Shown here: positions 1-8,024 of the stretch, piece after piece
How positions within the stretch are numbered: position 1 is the first letter of the stretch
Layout of the letters: every line of letters starts with the position of its first letter
NCBI GenBank assembly: GCA_025965475.1
Contig: JAOPWV010000187.1
Location: 1 to 34,845 of the forward strand
Reading direction: 5' to 3'
Origin: Frankiales bacterium
GTDB taxonomy: Bacteria > Actinomycetota > Actinomycetes > Mycobacteriales > SCTD01
DNA: 34,845 nucleotides
The notes under the pieces: model-generated
The model's database searches: none
Told to the model about the DNA's origin: nothing
The model's input: only the letters and a program-made list of their open reading frames with translations
Made by a program: the position numbers and the translations under genes

Positions 1-1421
1 CTCCGGTGCGCCGGCCGCTGGCCGACGACGTGGTGGAGCAGGCCGGCGAGGTCGTGCTCGCCCGCGACGCGGAGCCGGCGGACGACCCCGTGCTCGTGCT
101 GCGGGTCGCCGCGGCGGCCGCCCGGACCGGCCTGCCCATCGCGCCGCACACCCTCGAGCGGCTGCTGACCGAGTGCCCGCCGATGCCGGTGCCCTGGCCC
201 GCGGCGGCGCTCGACGCGCTCGTGGGCACCCTCGCGGCCGGGCCGGCCGCGGTACCGGTCTTCGAGGCCTTGGACCAGGCGGGGCTGCTGACCCGGCTGC
301 TGCCCGAGTGGCAATCGGTGCGCAGCAAGCCGCAGCGCAACAGCTACCACCGGTTCACGGTCGACCGGCACCTCGTCGAGGCGGCGGCGGTAGCCGCCGG
401 CCTGACCCGCCGCGTCGCCCGGCCGGACCTGCTGCTGCTGGGTGCCCTGCTGCACGACATCGGCAAGGGGTTGCCGGGCGACCACACCGAGGCGGGCATG
501 GGCGTGGTGGCGGACCTGGGCCCGCGGCTGGGGCTGCCGCCCGCGGACGTCGAGGTGCTCGTGGCGATGGTGCGCCACCACCTGCTGCTGCCCGACGTCG
601 CGACCCGGCGCGACCTCGAGGATCCGGCCACCGCGCAGGCCGTCGCGGATGCTGTCGGCTCGGCCGAGGTCCTCGAACTGCTGCATGCGCTCACCGAGGC
701 GGACGGGACTGCGACCGGCCCGGCGGCCTGGAGCCCGTGGAAGGGCCAGCTGATCGGCGAGCTGGTGGCGCGCACCGCCGCCCTGCTCGCCGGCGTGACG
801 CCGGAACCCGCTCGGGCGCTGGCCCCCCGCCAGGAGGAGCTCGTGGCGGCCGGGGTCTTCGCCTTGGAGGCCGACGGGGACGAGGTCACCGTCGTCGCTC
901 CGGACCGGCCGGGCCTGCTCTCGCTGTCGGCAGGTGTCCTGGCGCTGCACCGGCTCGACGTGCGGTCCGCCTTCGCCTCCTCACACGGCTCGACGGCGGT
1001 GACCGTGTTCCGGGTGTCGCCGCGGTTCGGGTCGCCGCCGGACTGGTCGCTGGTACGCGCCGACCTGCGGCGCGGCGTCGACGGGACACTGCCCCTGTGG
1101 GACCGGCTGACGGCGCGCGAGGCGGCGTACTCCCGGCCCGGGCCGGGGCCCGGTGCGCCGGCCACCGTCCGGCTCGTGGACGACGCGTCCGAGACCGCGA
1201 CCGTCGTCGAGGTGCGCGCCCCCGACGTCCTCGGACTCCTGCACCGCATCACGGTCACCCTCGACGCGTGCGGGCTCGACGTCCGGACCGCCCACATCTC
1301 GACCCTCGGGGCGGACGTGGTCGACGCGTTCTACGTCGTCGGCCCCGACGGCGGCAAGCTCACCGACCCGGAGCTGCGGTCCCGGGTCGAGGTCGCCGTC
1401 CTCGCCGCCCTCGGTGCCTGA
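1..1421 (+). CDS. glnD: PII protein uridylyl/adenylyltransferase GlnD, 3' part (5' end outside window)
   Basis: C-terminal part of the bifunctional enzyme that attaches and removes a nucleotide on the PII signalling protein (GlnK/GlnB) according to glutamine level; in actinomycetes the modification is known to be adenylylation. The reading frame is open from the window edge, so the N-terminal nucleotidyltransferase domain lies upstream and the GTG at 6 is only an internal codon. Visible parts, numbered from that GTG: an HD phosphohydrolase domain with the motif HDIGKG at 150-155 and a downstream RHH, then two ACT domains for small-molecule sensing near residues 290-350 (APDRPGLLSLSAGVLALH) and 400-465 (APDVLGLLHRI). 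The position directly upstream of ffh is the usual actinobacterial arrangement, where amtB-glnK normally precede. The frame ends at a TGA 46 bases before ffh. The identification is secure; which nucleotide is transferred is inferred from the family. Confidence 0.95.
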   Translation, partial: PVRRPLADDVVEQAGEVVLARDAEPADDPVLVLRVAAAAARTGLPIAPHTLERLLTECPPMPVPWPAAALDALVGTLAAGPAAVPVFEALDQAGLLTRLLPEWQSVRSKPQRNSYHRFTVDRHLVEAAAVAAGLTRRVARPDLLLLGALLHDIGKGLPGDHTEAGMGVVADLGPRLGLPPADVEVLVAMVRHHLLLPDVATRRDLEDPATAQAVADAVGSAEVLELLHALTEADGTATGPAAWSPWKGQLIGELVARTAALLAGVTPEPARALAPRQEELVAAGVFALEADGDEVTVVAPDRPGLLSLSAGVLALHRLDVRSAFASSHGSTAVTVFRVSPRFGSPPDWSLVRADLRRGVDGTLPLWDRLTAREAAYSRPGPGPGAPATVRLVDDASETATVVEVRAPDVLGLLHRITVTLDACGLDVRTAHISTLGADVVDAFYVVGPDGGKLTDPELRSRVEVAVLAALGA

Positions 1422-1429
1422 CCTCCGAC

Positions 1430-1435
1430 TAGGCT
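1430..1435 (+). promoter_or_regulatory. Putative -10 box (TAGGCT) for ffh
   Basis: TAGGCT lies just after the glnD stop. Initiation 6-8 bases downstream would give ffh a leader of about 25 bases containing the GAGG ribosome site before the ATG at 1468. No convincing -35 box was seen, which is common for actinobacterial promoters. Confidence 0.45.
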
Positions 1436-1467
1436 GGACGGATCGACCGACGACGTACTGAGGACTG

Positions 1468-2994
1468 ATGTTCGACACCCTGTCCGACCGGCTCGACAAG
1501 GTCTTCACGTCCCTGCGCGGCAAGGGGCGGCTCTCCGAGGCCGACATCGACGCGACCGCGCGCGAGATCCGCGTCGCGCTGCTCGAGGCCGACGTCGCGC
1601 TGCCCGTGGTCAAGGCGTTCATCGCGGCGGTCAAGGAGCGCGCGCGGGGCGTCGAGGTCTCCGGCGCCCTCAACCCGGCGCAGCAGGTCATCAAGATCGT
1701 CAACGAGGAGCTCGTCGGCATCCTCGGCGGCCAGACCCGGCTGATCCGCTACGCCAAGAATCCGCCGACGGTCATCATGCTCGCCGGCCTGCAGGGCGCG
1801 GGCAAGACGACCCTCGCCGGCAAGCTCGGGAAGTGGCTCAAGGCGCAGGGGCACGCGCCGCTGCTGGTCGCCGCCGACCTCCAGCGTCCCAACGCCGTGC
1901 AGCAACTGCAGGTCGTGGGTGGCCAGGCCGGGGTGGACGTGTTCGCCCCCGAGCCGGGCAGCGGTGTCGGCGATCCGGTCGCCGTCGCCCGGCAGTCCAT
2001 CGAGCACGCGCGGCGGATGAATCACGACGTCGTCGTCGTCGACACCGCCGGCCGCCTCGGCATCGACGCGGACATGATGGCCCAGGCCGCGGCCATCCGG
2101 GATGCCGTCCAGCCCGACGAGACGCTGTTCGTCGTCGACGCGATGGTCGGCCAGGACGCGGTCAACACCGCCGAGGCCTTCCGGGACGGCGTCGGCTTCA
2201 CCGGTGTCGTGCTCACCAAGCTCGACGGCGACGCCCGCGGTGGCGCCGCCCTGTCCGTACGCCACATCACCGGCCAGCCGATCCTGTTCGCCTCCACCGG
2301 CGAGAAGCTCGGCGACTTCGACGTCTTCCACCCCGAGCGGATGGCCTCGCGCATCCTCGGCATGGGCGACGTCATGACGCTCATCGAGCAGGCCGAGCGC
2401 CACTTCGACGCCGACCAGGCCGAGAAGATGGCCGGCAAGCTGCAGAGCGGCGAGAATTTCGACCTCGAGGACTTCCTCGAGCAGATGCTGCAGGTCAAGA
2501 AGATGGGCAGCATCACGAGCCTGTTGGGGATGCTGCCGGGCATGGGTCAGCTCAAGGGCCAGATGAAGGAGGCCCTCGCGCAGGTCGACGACAAGGACCT
2601 CGACCGGATCGCCGCGATCATCCGGTCGATGACGCCGCAGGAGCGGCGTACGCCGAAGGTCCTCAACGGTTCGCGCCGGCTGCGGATCGCCAAGGGCTCC
2701 GGCGTGACGGTGAGCGAGGTCAACAACCTCGTCGACCGGTTCTACGAGGCCCAGAAGATGATGAAGCAGATGGGGGGCATGCCGGGCATGGGCGGCATGC
2801 CGGGCATGGGCCGTCAGGCCAAGCGTGCCCAGCAGGGCAAGAAGGGCAAGAAGGGCAAGGGCCCCGGACGGGCCGGTGGCGGGCCGCGTCCGGCGCAGCT
2901 GCCCCAAGGGTTCCCGCAGCTGCCGGCGGCCGAGCCCAACCCGCTTGGACTGCCGCAGGCGCCCGACCCGTTCGGCCTCAACCGGCGCTCCTGA
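1468..2994 (+). CDS. ffh: Signal recognition particle protein Ffh (SRP54)
   Basis: GTPase of the signal recognition particle. It binds signal sequences as they emerge from the ribosome and the 4.5S RNA, and delivers nascent membrane proteins to FtsY at the membrane. The 508-residue protein shows the N-domain helical bundle (about 1-95), then the G domain with P-loop GLQGAGKT at 107-114, DTAGR at 192-196 and TKLDGDARGG from 250. The methionine-rich M domain (about 300-450) has the GMLPGMGQLKGQM region and ends with GGMPGMGGMPGMG. The tail after about residue 450 is lysine/glycine- then proline-rich and longer than in E. coli, as is usual in actinobacteria. The ATG at 1468 has a GAGG site 4-7 bases upstream. 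It is separated from rpsP by 181 bases with their own promoter-like signal. Confidence 0.97.
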   Translation: MFDTLSDRLDKVFTSLRGKGRLSEADIDATAREIRVALLEADVALPVVKAFIAAVKERARGVEVSGALNPAQQVIKIVNEELVGILGGQTRLIRYAKNPPTVIMLAGLQGAGKTTLAGKLGKWLKAQGHAPLLVAADLQRPNAVQQLQVVGGQAGVDVFAPEPGSGVGDPVAVARQSIEHARRMNHDVVVVDTAGRLGIDADMMAQAAAIRDAVQPDETLFVVDAMVGQDAVNTAEAFRDGVGFTGVVLTKLDGDARGGAALSVRHITGQPILFASTGEKLGDFDVFHPERMASRILGMGDVMTLIEQAERHFDADQAEKMAGKLQSGENFDLEDFLEQMLQVKKMGSITSLLGMLPGMGQLKGQMKEALAQVDDKDLDRIAAIIRSMTPQERRTPKVLNGSRRLRIAKGSGVTVSEVNNLVDRFYEAQKMMKQMGGMPGMGGMPGMGRQAKRAQQGKKGKKGKGPGRAGGGPRPAQLPQGFPQLPAAEPNPLGLPQAPDPFGLNRRS

Positions 2995-3038
2995 GACCGG
3001 CGGTTCCTGCGGCGTTCGAGTCCTGAGCGTCCGTCTGG

Positions 3039-3044
3039 CACACT
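3039..3044 (+). promoter_or_regulatory. Possible -10 box (CACACT) of the rpsP operon
   Basis: CACACT sits in the ffh-rpsP gap with a weak -35 candidate TTCGAG at 3015-3020 (18-base spacing). If used, the rpsP mRNA has a leader of about 125 bases that includes the hairpin at 3059-3091. The call rests only on position and partial consensus match. Confidence 0.3.
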
Positions 3045-3058
3045 GTCTGCTGAGCCAC

Positions 3059-3091
3059 CGCCGTACGACGGCCCTCTACCCGTCGTCGGCG
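3059..3091 (+). promoter_or_regulatory. Stem-loop in the ffh-rpsP intergenic region
   Basis: Arms CGCCG and ACGACGG (3059-3063, 3065-3071, with T3064 bulged) pair with CCGTCGT and CGGCG (3080-3091) around an 8-base loop. The 12 base pairs give a strong hairpin. No T-run follows, so it could be either a Rho-independent-like end of ffh without a U-tract or a structured leader element of rpsP. Confidence 0.5.
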
Positions 3092-3175
3092 TGACCGCAC
3101 CGCTGCGGCCGGCGCGCAACCCCACGCGCATCCCGGCTGCACACCCACGCCGTACGACTGGAGCACGAAACCCCC

Positions 3176-3700
3176 GTGGCAACCAAGATCAAGCTCATGC
3201 GCCTGGGCAAGATGCGCGCGCCCTACTACCGCATCGTCGTCGCCGACGCGCGCACCAAGCGCGACGGCCGTTCGATCGAGACGATCGGCAAGTACCACCC
3301 CAAGGAGGACCCCTCCTACATGGAGGTGGACGCCGAGCGGGCCGCGTACTGGCTCGGTGTCGGCGCGCAGCCGACCGAGGCCGTCACCGCGATCCTCAAG
3401 GTCACCGGGGACTGGCAGAAGTTCAAGAACCTGCCGGCCCCGCCGCCCATGAGGGTCGCCGAGCCCAAGCCCGACAAGAAGGCCCTCTTCGAGGCCGCTG
3501 CCCGCGAGGGCATCGACGCCGCCGCCGGTGCGGCGACCACCCCGAAGAAGAAGGCCGCTCCCAAGGCCGAGACCGCCGCCGAGGACACGCCGACTGCGGA
3601 CGCCCCTGCCGCGGAGGCCCCTGCCGCGCCTGCCGCTGAGACCCCTGCAGAGACCCCCGCAGAGGCGACTCCCGCCGACGCCACGCCCGCGGGGGAGTAA
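3176..3700 (+). CDS. rpsP: 30S ribosomal protein S16 with long Ala/Pro/Glu-rich tail
   Basis: Small-subunit ribosomal protein needed for 30S assembly. The GTG start gives [19 protein letters not shown], the classic S16 N-terminus, and the conserved core runs to about residue 100. The protein is 174 residues, about twice the bacterial norm (80-90). From about residue 115 it is a low-complexity tail with KKKAAPKAE followed by [20 protein letters not shown]-type repeats, as in many high-GC actinobacteria. The tail is probably disordered and acidic. It is the first gene of the rpsP-khpA-rimM-trmD-rplS cluster, and its TAA is directly abutted by the GTG of khpA with no spacer, so translational coupling is likely. 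Confidence 0.96.
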   Translation: MATKIKLMRLGKMRAPYYRIVVADARTKRDGRSIETIGKYHPKEDPSYMEVDAERAAYWLGVGAQPTEAVTAILKVTGDWQKFKNLPAPPPMRVAEPKPDKKALFEAAAREGIDAAAGAATTPKKKAAPKAETAAEDTPTADAPAAEAPAAPAAETPAETPAEATPADATPAGE

Positions 3701-3940
3701 GTGCTCGAGAGCGCTCTCGAGCACCTCGTACGCGGCATCGTCGACAACCCCGACGACGTCACGGTCGACCTGGTCACCAACCGGCGCGGCCGCACCCTCG
3801 AGGTGCGCGTCAACCCGGACGACCTCGGCAAGGTGATCGGCCGCAACGGCCGCACGGCCAAGGCGCTCCGCACGGTCGTGGCCGCCCTCGGCGGCCGTGG
3901 CGTGCGGGTCGACGTGGTCGACACCGACGAGGTCCGCTGA
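3701..3940 (+). CDS. khpA: KH-domain RNA-binding protein KhpA
   Basis: A 79-residue single KH-domain protein. The GxxG loop is clear as GRNG within VIGRNGRTAKALR (about residues 47-59), flanked by the KH strand and helix pattern. KhpA proteins form RNA-binding complexes with KhpB (Jag/EloR) and affect cell elongation and small-RNA-mediated control in Gram-positives. The GTG start follows the rpsP stop with zero spacing, and the GGGGGAG inside the last rpsP codons serves as the ribosome site. The KhpB partner gene, usually near oriC, is not in this window. Confidence 0.93.
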   Translation: MLESALEHLVRGIVDNPDDVTVDLVTNRRGRTLEVRVNPDDLGKVIGRNGRTAKALRTVVAALGGRGVRVDVVDTDEVR

Positions 3941-3959
3941 CCGGTCACATGACGGGAGC

Positions 3960-4493
3960 ATGGCGGTGACCCAGCCCGACCGGCTCACCGTCGGTCGCAT
4001 CGGCAAGCCCCAGGGCATCCGCGGTGAGGTCACCGTGGAGGTCCGCACCGATGCGCCAGAGATCCGCTTCGCCCCCGGGTCGGTCCTGCTGACCGACCCG
4101 GGGGACCGCGGTCCCCTCACCGTGGAGTCCACGCGGGACCAGAACGGGCGGCTGATGGTCGCCTTCGAGGGCTTCTCCGACCGCAACCAGGCGGAGACCC
4201 TGCGCAACACGCTCCTCCAGGTGGAGGCCACCGACGTCCCGCCGAGCGAGGACCCGGACGAGTTCCACGACACCCAGCTGATCGGGATGACGGCCGATCT
4301 GGTGGACGGGTCGCGCCTCGGTGAGGTCACCGACGTCCTGCACCTGCCACACGGCGACGTGCTCGTCGTCAGCCGGCCCGACGGTGCCGGTGAGGTGCTC
4401 GTGCCGTTCGTGCTGGCGATGGTGCCCGAGGTCGACGTACCCGGCGGCCGGCTGGTCGTCGATCCGCCCGAAGGGCTGCTGGACCTGCCGTGA
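3960..4493 (+). CDS. rimM: 16S rRNA processing/30S maturation protein RimM
   Basis: Ribosome maturation factor that binds S19 and helps the 30S head assemble. The 177-residue protein starts MAVTQPDRLTVGRIGKPQGI, matching the RimM N-terminal barrel (GRIGKPQGIRGEV). It continues into the PRC-barrel half with the DTQLIGM and LPHGDVLVV segments. I chose the ATG at 3960 because GACGGGAG lies just upstream and the protein then begins at the conserved motif; the longer frame back to 3897 overlaps khpA and has unrelated residues. The stop overlaps the trmD start by 4 bases (GTGA), indicating coupling. Confidence 0.96.
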   Translation: MAVTQPDRLTVGRIGKPQGIRGEVTVEVRTDAPEIRFAPGSVLLTDPGDRGPLTVESTRDQNGRLMVAFEGFSDRNQAETLRNTLLQVEATDVPPSEDPDEFHDTQLIGMTADLVDGSRLGEVTDVLHLPHGDVLVVSRPDGAGEVLVPFVLAMVPEVDVPGGRLVVDPPEGLLDLP

Positions 4494-5284
4494 CGCTGCA
4501 GGTCGACGTCGTCACGATCTTTCCCGAGTACCTCGCGCCGCTCGGCGTCTCCCTGCTGGGCAAGGCCCAGGAGCGCGGGCTGCTCGACGTCCGCCTCCAC
4601 GACCTGCGGACCTGGACCGGGGACATCCACCGCACCGTGGACGACTCCCCGTACGGCGGCGGGCCGGGCATGGTCATGAAGCCCGAGCCCTGGGGGCGGG
4701 CGCTCGACGCGGTGGTCGCGGCCGGCGGACCGGCCCCCGCACCGCGCCTGCTCGTGCCCACACCGAGCGGCCGCCCGTTCACGCAGGAGATGGCGCTCGA
4801 GCTCGCCGCGGAGCCCTGGCTGGCCTTCGCCTGCGGCCGCTACGAGGGCATCGACAGCCGCGTGCTCGAACACGCCGGCGACCGGATGCGCGTCGACGAG
4901 GTCTCCCTCGGCGACTACGTGCTGGCCGGCGGCGAGGTCGCCGTACTCGTCGTCGTCGAGGCCGTGGCCCGGCTGCTGCCCGGTGTCCTGGGCAACGCCG
5001 AGTCGCACCGGGACGACTCGTTCGCCCCTGGCGGCATGGAGGGCCTGCTCGAAGGGCCCGTGTACACCCGCCCGCCCGTCTGGGAGGGCCGTGAGGTCCC
5101 CGCCGTCCTGCAGTCGGGCGACCACAAGCGGATCGCCCGCTGGCGGCGGGACGGGGCGCTGCGGCGTACGGCGCAGCGGCGCCCGGACCTGCTGGCCGGC
5201 CTGGCGGAGCGGCTCGACGACCGCGACCGGGCGGTTCTGGAGCAGGCCGGTTTCGACTGCCCGCCGGGAGCTGTGGCAACATAG
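4490..5284 (+). CDS. trmD: tRNA (guanine37-N1)-methyltransferase TrmD
   Basis: Methylates G37 next to the anticodon using S-adenosylmethionine, which prevents +1 frameshifting. The 264-residue protein carries the SPOUT trefoil-knot signatures: DDSPYGGGPGM at 51-61, CGRYEGID at 115-122 and GDYVLAGGE at 141-149, followed by LLPGVLGN and the C-terminal DNA/tRNA-binding region with SGDHKRI. The GTG start overlaps the rimM stop by 4 bases. Its TAG stop (5282-5284) falls in the loop of a small hairpin in front of rplS. Confidence 0.97.
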   Translation: MTLQVDVVTIFPEYLAPLGVSLLGKAQERGLLDVRLHDLRTWTGDIHRTVDDSPYGGGPGMVMKPEPWGRALDAVVAAGGPAPAPRLLVPTPSGRPFTQEMALELAAEPWLAFACGRYEGIDSRVLEHAGDRMRVDEVSLGDYVLAGGEVAVLVVVEAVARLLPGVLGNAESHRDDSFAPGGMEGLLEGPVYTRPPVWEGREVPAVLQSGDHKRIARWRRDGALRRTAQRRPDLLAGLAERLDDRDRAVLEQAGFDCPPGAVAT

Positions 5285-5295
5285 AGGGCTGTTGC
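5276..5295 (+). promoter_or_regulatory. Inverted repeat / possible promoter at trmD-rplS junction
   Basis: GCAACA (5276-5281) and TGTTGC (5290-5295) are perfect 6-base arms around TAGAGGGC, which contains the trmD stop codon. CATAGA or TAGAGG could act as a -10 box for rplS, leaving an approximately 95-base leader. Function as promoter or attenuator is a guess. Confidence 0.3.
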
Positions 5296-5386
5296 GACCG
5301 CCTCTCGCGTGTCCGCAGATCCGAACACCCGCCCATCCGGTAGCGCGCCCCACCGCGCCTGCCGCACGAGGAAGCGAACTCCCACG

Positions 5387-5821
5387 ATGCACACCCTCGA
5401 CGAGCTCGACGCCGTACAGCTGCGCAGCGACGTCCCCGACTTCCGGCCGGGCGACACGCTCGACGTCGGCGTGCGCGTGGTCGAGGGCAACCGCTCCCGT
5501 GTGCAGCACTTCCAGGGTGTGGTCATCCGCCGCCAGGGCGGTGGCGTCCGGGAGACCTTCACCGTCCGCAAGGTGAGCTTCGGTGTCGGCGTGGAGCGCA
5601 CCTTCCCGGTGCACACCCCCGTCATCGAGACCATCAAGATCGTCAGCCGCGGTGACGTCCGTCGCGCGAAGCTGTACTACCTGCGCGAGCTGCGCGGCAA
5701 GAAGGCGAAGATCAAGGAGAAGCGCGACAACATCCCGGTGAAGGGTGCCGCCAAGGCCGCCGCCGCCGCGGCTGCTGCTGCGCCCGCCGCCGAGACCGCG
5801 CCCGCCGAGACGACGGCCTGA
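5387..5821 (+). CDS. rplS: 50S ribosomal protein L19
   Basis: Large-subunit protein at the 30S-50S interface. The 144-residue protein starts [20 protein letters not shown] and contains the L19 core [20 protein letters not shown] with [10 protein letters not shown] and [19 protein letters not shown]. After about residue 118 there is a short Ala/Glu/Thr tail. I chose the ATG at 5387 because it begins the conserved sequence; the in-frame upstream extension to 5309 does not resemble L19. A purine-rich GAGGAAG is 13-19 bases upstream. It is the last gene of the rpsP cluster, 102 bases after trmD. Confidence 0.96.
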   Translation: MHTLDELDAVQLRSDVPDFRPGDTLDVGVRVVEGNRSRVQHFQGVVIRRQGGGVRETFTVRKVSFGVGVERTFPVHTPVIETIKIVSRGDVRRAKLYYLRELRGKKAKIKEKRDNIPVKGAAKAAAAAAAAAPAAETAPAETTA

Positions 5822-5885
5822 GCGCACGTCCGGCCGCCACCCTGACCGCCTCTTCCGCCCGGCATACCGGGTCGCCGAACGCCGT

Positions 5886-5891
5886 TAGGGA
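5886..5891 (+). promoter_or_regulatory. Putative -10 box (TAGGGA) for lepB, leaderless type
   Basis: TAGGGA ends 6 bases before the lepB ATG at 5898. This is the spacing expected if transcription begins at the start codon. There is no Shine-Dalgarno-like sequence between it and the ATG. Confidence 0.4.
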
Positions 5892-5897
5892 CTGGTC

Positions 5898-6794
5898 ATG
5901 AGCGACGAGAGCACAGTCACCACCGAGGAGCAGGTCCCCCCGGCGCCCGGACGACACAAGCAGTCCAAGGGCTCGTTCTTCCGGGAACTGCCCTTCCTGG
6001 TGCTGATCGCCTTCGTCCTCGCACTGCTCATCAAGGCGTTCCTGATCCAGGCGTTCTACATCCCGTCGGGCTCGATGCAGCAGACGCTGGAGCTGCGCGA
6101 CCGGGTGCTGGTCAACAAGCTCGTGTACCACTTCCGCGACATCCATCGCGGCGAGATCGTGGTCTTCAACGGGCTCGACAACTTCGCGCCCGAGACCACG
6201 ATCGCTCCGCCGAGCAACGGTGTGCAGCGGGTCCTGCGTTCGGTCAGCAGCGCGATCGGCGTCGGTGCCCCCGGCGAGAAGGACTTCATCAAGCGGGTCA
6301 TCGGCATCCCGGGGGACCGGGTCGCCTGCTGCACGGACGGGCACGTCACCGTGCAGCCGCCGGGCGCGGCCAAGCCGGTGGTCCTCCACGAGCCGTACCT
6401 CTACGAGGACGACCACCAGGTCTTCTGCCAGGCCGGTGCCGGCGCGCAGAACTGTCCGCCCGGCGCTCCCGGAGTGCTCGTGCAGCCCGGTCGGCTCTGG
6501 GTCATGGGCGACCACCGCGGCTTCTCCGCGGACTCGCGGGCGCACATCGACGACGCCAACCACGGCACCGTGCCCATCAACAAGGTGATCGGACGGGCGT
6601 TCGTGATTGTCTGGCCGGTCAACCGGGCCACCGTGCTCAGCGTCCCGGACACCTTCACCTCCGGCTTCAGGGCGCCGGCTGCGGCCGCCGTCGCCGCCGC
6701 GCCGTACCTGCTGGGGCTGGCCGGGGCGTTCCCGGTCAACGCCGTGCGCCGCCGCGCCGTCCGGCGCTTCGGCCGTCGCGCCGCTGCCGCCTGA
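5898..6794 (+). CDS. lepB: Signal peptidase I
   Basis: Membrane-anchored serine protease that removes signal peptides from secreted proteins outside the membrane. The 298-residue protein has a basic cytoplasmic N-terminus, one membrane segment (about 30-52, LPFLVLIAFVLALLIKAFLI), then the catalytic Ser box IPSGSMQQTL with Ser59, and the Lys box KRVIGIPGDRV with Lys132. MGDHRGFSADSR is the conserved box E. A second hydrophobic segment (about 255-278) followed by an Arg-rich end gives a C-terminal membrane anchor, a feature of actinobacterial type I peptidases. It lies between rplS and the Nudix-rnhB pair. Confidence 0.95.
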   Translation: MSDESTVTTEEQVPPAPGRHKQSKGSFFRELPFLVLIAFVLALLIKAFLIQAFYIPSGSMQQTLELRDRVLVNKLVYHFRDIHRGEIVVFNGLDNFAPETTIAPPSNGVQRVLRSVSSAIGVGAPGEKDFIKRVIGIPGDRVACCTDGHVTVQPPGAAKPVVLHEPYLYEDDHQVFCQAGAGAQNCPPGAPGVLVQPGRLWVMGDHRGFSADSRAHIDDANHGTVPINKVIGRAFVIVWPVNRATVLSVPDTFTSGFRAPAAAAVAAAPYLLGLAGAFPVNAVRRRAVRRFGRRAAAA

Positions 6795-6802
6795 GCGCGT
6801 CC

Positions 6803-6808
6803 TAGGCT
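6803..6808 (+). promoter_or_regulatory. Putative -10 box (TAGGCT) for the Nudix-rnhB operon
   Basis: TAGGCT lies 8 bases before the ATG at 6817 and 9 bases after the lepB stop. The position fits a leaderless transcript starting at or near the ATG. Confidence 0.5.
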
Positions 6809-6816
6809 GGGTGGTC

Positions 6817-7275
6817 ATGACGACCGCTCCCGTTGCCCGACGAGCCGCCCGGGTGCTGCTCGTCGACGCGGCCGGTCGCGTCCTGCTGTTCCGCGGGCAC
6901 GACCCGGAGCAGCCCGCCGCGGGTAGCTGGTGGTTCACCGTCGGTGGCGGCCTGGACGAGGGCGAATCGCCGCGCGAGGCGGCCGCCCGCGAGCTGTTCG
7001 AGGAGACCGGCCTGGTGCTCGCGGCGTCCGCGTTCGGCGAGTCCGTCTTCCGCAGCACCGCCGAGTTCGCCCTCGCCGGTGTCAGGTACATCCAGGAGCA
7101 GGACTTCTTCCTCGCCCAGGTGGACTCCCACGAGGTCGACACTGTCGGGTTCACCGAACTCGAGGAGTCCTTCGTGCTCGGCCACCACTGGTGGACGCGC
7201 GAGGAGCTGCGCACGACGGCCGACACGGTCTACCCCGGGCAACTCGCTGACCTGCTCGACGGGCTGGGCGTCTGA
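6817..7275 (+). CDS. Nudix hydrolase
   Basis: A 152-residue hydrolase of nucleoside diphosphate-linked compounds; the substrate is unknown. The Nudix box GGLDEGESPREAAARELFEETGL at about 44-66 matches Gx5Ex7REUxEExGU, with the Mg-binding glutamates 62 and 63 of REL-x-EE present. I chose the ATG at 6817 because the N-terminal strand ARVLLVDAAGRVLLFRG then begins near residue 11, and a TAGGCT box precedes it. The stop codon shares its last A with the ATG of rnhB (TGATG), so both are probably translated together. A Nudix gene beside rnhB is common in actinobacteria. Confidence 0.92.
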   Translation: MTTAPVARRAARVLLVDAAGRVLLFRGHDPEQPAAGSWWFTVGGGLDEGESPREAAARELFEETGLVLAASAFGESVFRSTAEFALAGVRYIQEQDFFLAQVDSHEVDTVGFTELEESFVLGHHWWTREELRTTADTVYPGQLADLLDGLGV

Positions 7276-8024
7276 TGCACGTCGCCCTGCGACCGGTGGT
7301 CCGCGCCGAGAACGGCCTGTGGGCGTACGAGCGGGTGCTGCAGCGCTCCGGCTTCCCCCTCGTGGCCGGTGCCGACGAGGCGGGCCGAGGCGCCTGCGCG
7401 GGCCCGCTGGTCGTGGCGGCCGTCGTCCTCCCGCCCGGCCGGCGCGGGGAGATCCCCGGCCTGGCGGACAGCAAGCTGCTGACGGAGAAGGCCCGTGAGG
7501 AGGCCTACGCCGAGGTCGTCCGGCGGGCCCGGTGCTGGTCGGTCGTCGTCGTCCCGCCGGGGGAGGTGGACCGCTGCGGGCTGCACGTGATGAACATCCG
7601 CGCGATGCGCCAGGCCGTCGGCCGGCTCGACCCGTGCCCGTCCTACGCGCTCACGGACGGTTTCCCGGTGAGCGGGATGCCGGTGCCGACCCTCGCGGTC
7701 TGGAAGGGCGACCGGGTGGCGGCCTGTGTCGCGGCGGCGTCCGTGGTGGCCAAGGTGACGCGGGACCGGATCATGGTCGGGCTGCACGAGCGGCATCCGG
7801 CGTACGGCTTCGCGGTGCACAAGGGCTATGTGGTGCCGGAGCACCAGGCGGCGCTGCGCGAGCACGGTCCGTGCGCCGAGCACCGCTTCTCCTACGTGAA
7901 CGTCCGGGCCGCCGAGCGGGGCGTCGCCGGCGGTGCGCTCACGCGAGGGACCACGGTCGACGCCGCGATGGTCCAGAATGGTGTGATGGACGAGCGGCGA
8001 GATCTCATCGTGAGCGCTCCATGA
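7275..8024 (+). CDS. rnhB: Ribonuclease HII
   Basis: Endonuclease that cuts the RNA strand of RNA/DNA hybrids and single ribonucleotides in DNA. The 249-residue protein contains GADEAGRG with catalytic Asp34 and Glu35, ADSKLLT at about 65-70, the TDGF aspartate at 128, KGD at 144-146 and the helix SVVAKVTRDRIM with Asp164. HPAYGFAVHKGY is the C-terminal signature. The start overlaps the upstream Nudix stop by one base, and its TGA overlaps the DUF2469 ATG by 4 bases (ATGA). The residues after about 225 are variable. Confidence 0.96.
   Translation: MHVALRPVVRAENGLWAYERVLQRSGFPLVAGADEAGRGACAGPLVVAAVVLPPGRRGEIPGLADSKLLTEKAREEAYAEVVRRARCWSVVVVPPGEVDRCGLHVMNIRAMRQAVGRLDPCPSYALTDGFPVSGMPVPTLAVWKGDRVAACVAAASVVAKVTRDRIMVGLHERHPAYGFAVHKGYVVPEHQAALREHGPCAEHRFSYVNVRAAERGVAGGALTRGTTVDAAMVQNGVMDERRDLIVSAP

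Noticed and set aside
1429-2907. 492-residue open frame on the minus strand opposite ffh
   Set aside because: Leu/His/Arg-rich with no recognisable motif, and lies wholly over a clear ffh gene; long antisense frames are an effect of very high GC.
2978-5827. 949-residue open frame on the minus strand
   Set aside because: Covers five well-supported ribosomal and tRNA-modification genes and has composition typical of an antisense artefact.
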